DNA of 64,000 nt from positions 2,757,923 through 2,821,922 of the forward strand of contig CM055107.1 in the NCBI GenBank assembly GCA_029204225.1. The letters run 5' to 3'. The translations under genes and the position numbers were made by a program. This document shows, piece after piece, positions 58,060-64,000 of the stretch. Source of the stretch: Diphasiastrum complanatum (lineage: Eukaryota > Streptophyta > Lycopodiopsida > Lycopodiales > Lycopodiaceae). Position 1 is the stretch's first letter, and the number at the start of each line of letters is the position of its first letter. The notes beneath the pieces are model-generated. The model made no database searches, was not told the origin of the DNA, and saw only the letters and a program-made list of their open reading frames with translations.

Positions 58060-59290
58060 TTTTCAGAACTCAAGGAAACTGACAATGGTGATGAAGTTGG
58101 ACAAGCTCATGGCAAATTGCTATCTGTTAAAGGAGTTGGAGTAGTACTAGTGAAGTTAGCCAGCGGGAGGATAAAACAGATAAGCAATGTGCAATATGTA
58201 CCTGGCTTAGCTAACAATCTACTATTTGTTGGGACGATGGCTGATCAACAACTCAAGGTTGAGTTTGACAGTGACAAATGTCTTGTCAAAGACATCAAGA
58301 ATCACTACAAAGTGATTGCTACAGGAGCTAGAGTCAACGGGAATCGATTCTACAAATTGAATGCGAGATCTTTAACTCAAGCTATGGTAAGCACTGTTGA
58401 TAGTCGAAGTGATCTTTGGCATCAAAGGTTTGGTCATATCAGTGCTCAAAGCTTGCAAATTATTTAAAGAGGTAATCTAGTTGTTGGATTGCCTGATATC
58501 TCTTTTGAAGGAAAAATTTGTGAGGGTTGCATTTTGGGAAAACAACATAGAGAGAGAGATTTCCCAAAGATGGAGCAAGAAGAGCCAATGGCATTCTTGA
58601 TCTTGTTCATAATGATCTGTGTGGACCAATACAAACTAGGTCCATTAGTGGTTGTTACTATTTCATCACATTCATTGATGACTATAGTAGACATATCTGG
58701 ATTTATTTCATAAGCAAGAAACCTGATGCTTTTGCCAAGTTTAGAGAGTTCAAGGCTCTAGTTGAAAAACAAACAGGTCATTATATTAAGACCCTCAGAT
58801 CAGATGGTGGCGGTGAGTATTTTTCAACAGAGTTTATAAACTTTTGCAAGGATCAGGGGATCAAGAGACAAACCACTACACCCTATTCACCACAACAGAA
58901 CAGAGTTGCAGAACAGAAAAACAAATCCATTGTGGAGATGGCTAGGGCAATGCTTAAGAGCAAGGGTTTGCCAAATACTTGTTGGGCAGAAGCATGCAAC
59001 ACAGCTACTCATATCTTGAATCGGTGTCCCCGTGGAGGGTAAGACGCCTTACGAAGCTTTTACTGGAAAGAAACCTAATGTTTCTCATTTACGAGTATAT
59101 GGTTGTGATGCTTACGCTCATGTACCTGATGAAAAACAAAGGGAGCTGGATGCAAAAGCTGTTAAGTGTATTTTCCTTGGATATGATGAAAGAGCCAAGG
59201 CATACAGGATGTATGACACAAATGCACAAAAGATCGTGATTTCTAGAGATGCTACTTTTGATGAGATGGGTCAAAATGACCAAATAAAAT
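58060..59290 (+). pseudogene. copia-D pre-integrase domain and integrase
   Basis: 58117-58467 gives LPxVYVPGLANNLLFVG-type sequence and LWHQRFGHISAQSL (pre-integrase). After a stop and frame changes, the readings GCILGKQHRERDFP, FIDDYSRHIWIYFISKK, IKTLRSDGGGEYFSTEFINF and PYSPQQNRVAEQKNKSIVEM give the integrase core (second Asp in SDGGGEY, Glu in VAEQKN). NTCWAEACNTATHILNR and PYEAFTGKKPNVSHLRVYGC end the domain. Several frame breaks make it nonfunctional. Confidence 0.87.
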
Positions 59291-59888
59291 TGACAATTGA
59301 TCCCTTTGATGATAAAGCTAAAGTGCAAGTAAAGGAAGAAGTTGGTGTCGATATGGAAGAGCCAATGGAAAAAGACAGGGTCAATAATGAGATTCCTAGG
59401 AGAGTGCCTAAGTGGTACTTGTCAGTAACAAGTGATGCTAATAAGGGAGATACTCCCGAATCAAGTGAGCAGGGAGAGCTTAGAAGATCAAGTAGAAATC
59501 GAAAACATCCTGCAAGATTAGAGATGAATCTAGCCCTAATGGGTTCTGTGCTCAAGGCTCAAGAACCAAAAACTTTTGATAAAGCAAAGGAGCACAAGGA
59601 GTGGCATGAAGCTATGGAAACAGAACCGGAAGCTATAACGAAAAATAGGACGTGGAACTTGGTTGAGCTACTTGATGGTAAGACGTCTATCACTTGCAAA
59701 TGGATATACAAGATCAAATATGGAGCCGATGGGCAACTCAACAAGTACAAAGCATGGTTGGTTGTGAGAGGATTTGAGCAGCAGGAAGGTATTGACTTTG
59801 AGGAAACCTTCGCACCCGTAGCTAAGATGGTAACTATATGTTCTATCATTGCTATTTATGTTTTCTATGGTTGGAAGATCCAGCAAAT
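59032..59888 (+). CDS. copia-D integrase C-terminus and truncated reverse transcriptase
   Basis: A 294-codon open frame: KTPYEAFTGKKPNVSHLRVY, VKCIFLGYDERAKAYRMYD, the linker with RRSSRNRKHPAR, then the RT start EHKEWHEAMETEPEAITKNR, TSITCKWIYKIKYGADGQLN, RGFEQQEGIDFEETFAPVAK and YVFYGWKIQQM. The normal continuation (DVKTAFLNG, then YVDD) is missing; at about 59888 the sequence becomes gypsy LTR. Confidence 0.88.
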
Positions 59889-60067
59889 GACATTTCACTC
59901 CCACAATTTGGCCTAAAGTCTCTTTATTAACTTCTAATTAATCAAATCACTATGTGATCATCGGGTTGGACTTACACACGCAGGGTGCCAAATCCCTCTC
60001 ACTTATTAATTGCTAATAAATGAATAATCTAATTGGGGTTGTTTCGATATCCGCAAAACCTCCAACA
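59889..60067 (-). repeat. gypsy LTR 5' fragment (3' LTR of the minus-strand element)
   Basis: The minus strand starts TGTTGGAGGTTTTGCGGATA at 60067 and matches the first 180 bp of the LTR at 62572 (TTATTAATTGCTAATAAATG region, GTGTAAGTCCAACCC, AATTGTGG/GGCC region). It is cut on its left by copia-D. Confidence 0.8.
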
Positions 60068-60393
60068 TTATCACCCACCAAAACTGGTGGCAGTCCCATG
60101 ACACCTTGCGAGATATATTCATTTTGGGCTTTGATTACCCTCACGCCGGACTTGTATAGGTGATATTGGACTTTCTCCATGAGTTCCAAGCACAGCTCAT
60201 TGAAATCTCTATCACGTGGCAAAGAATATTTGTGCACACCGGACAACCAATTTGACATTGTCCAAGTAATGAATTTTCGTTCCCATGATCCTCCCAGCAT
60301 TGTCACACGGTAGTATAATCGAGCCATCAGAAGTTCATTTGGGACCTGATCGGATGCCATTGGCTTATTTGGATTACAATCATCTCTCAACAA
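60068..60393 (-). other. Unidentified reading next to the gypsy 3' LTR
   Basis: The minus-strand reading (NELLMARLYYRVTMLGGSWE, KFITWTMSNWLSGVHKY, YISQGVMGLPPVLVGDN) continues into the LTR. It looks protein-like, but I cannot match it to RT, RNase H or integrase. Gypsy elements of the Athila/Tat group can carry an extra ORF near the 3' end, so that is a possibility. It could equally be DNA joined by deletion. Confidence 0.35.
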
Positions 60394-62571
60394 GATACGG
60401 ATGCGAGATAGGCTAAGTCTTTGGCGAACAATGTTGATTATTGCTTGACCGTGGGATCTGGTGAGGACTGGTACTCTTGTGCATAAGCCTGCAATGCCCT
60501 CTGAAAATCAATTGCTATTGTCCATGTGATGGCTAGTGGATGATCAGCCAATTTTGTGTATTGATGGTGATCCAATCCAAAGGAACTTCACACTCAGCCA
60601 CTTATTATGCCTTGGCATAGGCACAAAGAATGGATTGACCCACAATTGTCTTAGGCTTGCCGCATAGCTCTTTATTGAATATGTCATCTTTTCAAATACG
60701 ATTCTACATTTTCATCATAGGATAGAGCATGATTGACTAGAATAAGTTCATCAGCAATTGGATCGGCTGAAATCCAAGCTATGTTCATTATATTGGCAAC
60801 ATATGTGATGGCAGTATCAAGAGTATGGTCTTTCATTGGAATATCACTTACTTTTGATTTGTCATCACGTCAACAAATGACATCAACACATGTAGCCCAC
60901 TGCACAATCAATAGTTGCTAGCACTTGGTTCTAGTTAACATTATCAGTTTGATAATCATAATGAATTCCCAATGTCTTTTCTACTCGGTCATAAGAATGA
61001 TCCGTTGCGGAAGAATCATCATCTCCCTTCTGAATAGCTGGCTTGATCGTGCAAGTCAATGGATTAACTTTGATTGCTTGCTCGTGGTTTTCAAATGTGA
61101 TTTTTCCTGTACCCTAGTTTTGAATTACTTGCACAACTTGTAACCAATGACGTCCCAATAAAACATGATAAACTAATGGTGCTTTTGGTAAGTCCATTAC
61201 TACAAAAGTAATGACAAATTGGACACCAACAATCTTGACTGACTTGTCTTCCACCATGCCCTTAGGTCGACAATAGACTGATCTACCAACTTAATTGCAA
61301 AAGTTACAAATTTCAACTTCATAAGCCCCCACTTGGTGCACAATTTCATAGAGATCAGATTGAATCCAGACATGCCATCTATGACAACTTCCTCTCGATC
61401 AAAATACTTATGTCGAATCGGCAGGTTGATATTCATTTGTTCACTTTCCTAGGCAGCCCATACATTAAGTACTTCATTTGATCCTTCAAATCCCACACAA
61501 TATAGTGGTTCCCTTTGGTTCTTGGTCTCGATTTTAGTTGAACTATCATCTAACACTTCCGTAGCATGAGGTACCAATCGTAAGAATTCTCCCAATGTAA
61601 TATCCATCTTGCTAGACAAAATATTCATGATTAACTTTGTTTGCGACACCTTAGTTTTGTCATCTTAAATGGCTCTTCACGGTGATGCAATTGGGTATTG
61701 ACATCAGTCATGTGATGAGATATATGCAAAGGATAAGGTAAATCTGTAGGTATCATATGTATAGAAGGAATCGACACTGCAGCTCTAGCATTCTCCAAGA
61801 CTTCTTCCACTTGGAAGTCTTTAATTCATTGTCTCATCTTGTGGTATTTCTTTTTCTTAGAATTGAGATTCAGATAGACCCCAAATATAGTAAGTAAATC
61901 AGTGACCAGTACAAATTCTGCAGATGGTGGTTTAACAACAACTTCTTTCTGCTTTTAAGCTCTTGTGACAACCATAACTAGTGCAGCAAGTTCGCTAGAT
62001 TTTTGTGGAATAGGACAAACTGTTGGTCGTGGTTTGATAGTAATAATGTTCAATGGAGTAGCTACTGGTGGTGGCTTTAATGTAGTTGGGTAGTCTTTAT
62101 GGCAATGCCCATATTCACGACAAAAAAGATTGTATTGGCCTTTGTTTGGACATTCTACAATTTGATGATTTTCTCCGCACCCAAAGCATCCAAGTGGCAC
62201 TCTAGTCCATTGTTTATAATGTTGTTGTTGCATAGCAGCATAAATTGCATATTCCTCTTGAGTTCCCAACTCTTGTTCTGAAGCATAATTCCACCGGTCT
62301 TGGCTCGATAAAGCTTCTAGTTCCATCATGTTTGCATGAGGTGCTTACTATCCTGGTGGAGTAGGTAAAGCTAATGGTTTTGGAAATCCAAGGCCATGCA
62401 CCTTACCATCTGGTGCTTTCTGCTTTAGTCCTTTGTGAAAACCATACTTGTGATAATTTTGTTGAATAATCCGGGGATTAAAGGAACAAAAAATAGTTTT
62501 GTGTCCATTTGAGTTGCACAAATGACAATGAGTATCAACCATTTGCCTCTTCGTTCATGGTGTGATTACCC
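60068..62571 (-). mobile_element. Ty3/gypsy remnant, minus strand (same family as 19-24 kb)
   Basis: In minus-strand order: N-terminal Cys/His reading CHLCNSNGHKTIFCSFNPRI (ATG at 62542), a gag-like linker (EEYAIYAAMQQQHYKQW), a zinc knuckle CFGCGENHQIVECPNKGQYN with GHCHKDYP (last Cys lost to Tyr), SSKMDITLGEFLRLVP, protease VVIDGMSGFNLISMKLC (DGGS became DGMS), spacer, then an unidentified 126-codon reading (60013-60393) running to the 3' LTR fragment. RT, RNase H and integrase are absent, so it is a large internal deletion copy. Confidence 0.82.
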
Positions 62572-63316
62572 TGTTGAAGGGTTTGCAGATCCCAAGGCAA
62601 CCCTAACCCTAGTTAATAAGTGAGAGGGATTTGGCACCCTGCGTGTGTAAGTCCAACCCAATGATCACATAGTTATTTGATTAATTAGAATGTTAATAAA
62701 AGGACTTTAGGCCTTTTTGCATGACTTTTAATGTCGCAAGGCCTAAATGTCAAGTTAGTGAATAAAGTTGGGTTTCCCTCCAATTTTGATGGTTCCCACT
62801 CTTTTTTAAATTTGAATAAAAAGAGAGGCAAGACGGGACCAATAGGATTCAGAGGCCAGGGTCCTCCTCTTTACTATAAAAAGGGACCAACTCGAGTTGC
62901 TCCTCATGTTCATTTCCTCATTTCAATGAAGCAGATTGGTTCTCTTTAGAAGTGGATTGATGAATGTCCTTAACGTTTCCTCTCTTTTCCTCATTTCTCA
63001 TGCTTTCTTTGGGTTTTACTAATTGTTGGATCTGATCATTATTGGGATTGCTATTTCTTATGCTTTTTGTGAGAGAGAAAGGGAGAGAGAGAAGAGTAGG
63101 TTTCTATCATTGTTGTGGATTTAGGGTTAATGGATGTTAGTGTTAATGCTTAGTGTTAATGGATGTTAGTGTTAGATCCTCCATTCATGTTGAAATCTGA
63201 ACTATACTATTGCTCTCATGGGAACGAACCTCCGCGTGACAACTAACTCCGTCTCTTTGATGCTAGATTGACTAGATCTTGGATTCAGGTTAGGCAAGGA
63301 AAGAAACCCACTACAA
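62572..63316 (+). repeat. 5' LTR of the gypsy element (745 bp)
   Basis: Starts TGTTGAAGGGTTTGCAGATC and ends CCCACTACA, three bases before the PBS. It contains CCCTAACCCTAG (telomere-like by chance), a TATA-like TACTATAAAAAGGGACC at about 62872-62888 and a GA-rich tract (63072-63098). Confidence 0.88.
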
Positions 63317-63319
63317 TTT

Positions 63320-63338
63320 TGGCGCCGTTTCCGGGGAG
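63320..63338 (+). promoter_or_regulatory. Primer-binding site, tRNA-Asp type
   Basis: TGGCGCCGTTTCCGGGGAG, complementary to the 3' end of plant tRNA-Asp (TGGCGCCGTTGCCGGGGA is typical) with one mismatch. This PBS is characteristic of the Athila/Tat lineage of plant Ty3/gypsy elements. Confidence 0.88.
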
Positions 63339-63658
63339 CTATGCCAATTTTTCAGTTTGCGGCATGTTTGGCTGATGGTTAGCTTGCATTAGGCATCTTG
63401 TCGTGGCATGAATAGTGTTAGATCTGCATTTTAGGGTTAGTTTGGGATTGATTTTGCTTTATTTGAGTGGATTTGCTTGTTTTAAATCTAATCTGATTAT
63501 TAAACAGGAAAAGCTATTCAGATCACCAATCTTAAGATCCATTTGGATCTGATATATCAGAGAAAATAACAAAAATCGGTCAAATCTGTCAAATTTGGTC
63601 AAAAAGAGACAAAAAGCGTCATCAGAGCCCATAACTTTTTTCCTCAATTAAAAAAATG

Positions 63659-64000
63659 AATGGAAATCAGTGTTTGCCATCTGTGTAATTCACCTGACCA
63701 TGACACTGCCTTTTGCAACTTCAACCCTCGGATAATTCAGCAACGGTATGCCTAGATGGGATATCGAAATCCACAGTATGGAGGCAATCTAGCAGCAAGA
63801 CTACGACAATCTACTCTTGGATACCCGGAACGTCTAGCTTTGCCTACCCCACCAAAACACTCTGCTCCTCCTGCCAATTTGATGGAACAAGAACCTTACG
63901 GAAGTGCTGAGCAATGGAGCTATGGTAATGATCAAGAAGGTGGATCTTCAGAACAATATGCCATTTATGTTGCCGCTCAACAACAAGCCTCGAGAAATTG
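63659..64000 (+). pseudogene. gypsy N-terminal ORF with Cys/His motif (partial)
   Basis: Opens MEISVCHLCNSPDHDTAFCN with CX2C-H-C spacing resembling a small zinc finger, then FNPRIIQQRYA and TAG. The frame continues as a Gln/Tyr/Pro-rich segment and is cut by the window end. The related minus-strand copy at 62350-62542 has NYHKYGFHKG where this one has the stop. The role of the finger is not known to me. Confidence 0.7.

Larger units (their letters stand above)
55658..59888 (+). mobile_element. Ty1/copia retrotransposon, 5' part to mid-RT (copia-D)
   Basis: LTR 55658-55920, PBS 55921, a long leader with two tandem arrays (to 56965), gag 56966-57830, protease about 58010, pre-integrase, integrase (to about 59290) and the N-terminal RT to about 59888. 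The sequence then changes to gypsy LTR. It is inserted in the pre-integrase part of copia-C. Its coding frame has only a few breaks (about 57335, 57496, 58040, 58465, 58560-58640 and 59040), so it is younger than copia-C. Confidence 0.9.
62572..64000 (+). mobile_element. Ty3/gypsy element, 5' end, continues beyond the window
   Basis: Complete 5' LTR (62572-63316), PBS (63320-63338), leader and the start of a coding region (63659-64000). It has the same N-terminal protein as the minus-strand element: CHLCNSPDHDTAFCNFNPRI, with TAG at 63759-63761 (about codon 34), then MGYRNPQYGGNLAARLRQST and EQYAIYVAAQQQASRN at the window edge. It lies head to head with the minus-strand element at 60068-62571. 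Confidence 0.88.

Noticed and set aside
59271-59904. Several minus-strand readings over the copia RT start
   Set aside because: Antisense shadows of the well-supported copia-D integrase/RT frame.
62595-62615. Telomere-like CCCTAACCCTAG
   Set aside because: Only two units, inside a gypsy LTR and variable between copies; not an interstitial telomere array.

Overview
This window looks like a nuclear segment of a land plant with a large, transposon-filled genome. The one confident host gene is plant-specific (a FORKED / VAN3-binding family gene with a 3.6-kb intron). Almost everything else that can be identified is plant-type LTR retrotransposon, LINE, hAT or CACTA sequence, broken by (GA/CT)n and (TA)n microsatellites. 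The low gene density, long intron and nested old elements would suit a gymnosperm, fern or similar large-genome plant, but the sequence alone does not fix the species.

Layout. 0.1-1.2 kb: decayed hAT transposase (+). 2.6-2.8 kb: long (TA)n(GA)n tract at the 3' side of a decayed, 5'-truncated LINE (-, about 2.8-6.0 kb). 6.4-9.6 kb: tandem repeats, a CT tract and the LTR/primer-binding/leader part of a minus-strand retroelement. 9.66-11.82 kb: 5' half of a Ty1/copia element (-), here called copia-A. 11.9-15.1 kb: AT-rich DNA with weak exon-like segments and a solo LTR (13.5-14.2 kb). 15-19 kb: unassigned repeat-rich DNA. 19.1-23.9 kb: a mosaic of two inverted fragments of one Ty3/gypsy family around the 3' half of a copia element (copia-B) of the same family as copia-A. 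24-27.7 kb: noncoding DNA with divergent long repeats. 27.7-35.1 kb: the host gene on the minus strand. 35.1-39.4 kb: promoter-side and unassigned DNA. 39.46-46.65 kb: a chromodomain-bearing Ty3/gypsy element (+) lacking a recognisable gag, followed by a second leader and a third LTR piece. 49.9-50.25 kb: copia integrase scrap. 50.26-53.6 kb: CACTA (En/Spm) remnant (-) with a candidate TIR, palindromic subterminal motifs, DUF4216 and a duplicated tnp2 segment. 54.0-55.66 kb: decayed copia (+), interrupted by a younger copia (55.66-59.89 kb) whose leader carries two tandem arrays. 59.89-62.57 kb: minus-strand gypsy remnant. 62.57-64.0 kb: the start of a gypsy element (+) of the same family that leaves the window.

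Functionally, the host gene encodes a phosphoinositide-binding type protein (DUF828 plus PH-like domain) whose relatives act with ARF-GAP proteins in auxin-dependent vein patterning. The mobile elements show nested insertion, frameshifts and stops. The best-preserved coding region is the protease-RT-RNase H part of the chromovirus. I found no convincing new multi-gene system. The most unusual signals are the tandem arrays in the copia leader, a duplicated protease active-site segment in a gypsy copy, a microsatellite expanded inside a copia RNase H gene, and a pol-only chromovirus with a compound LTR arrangement.
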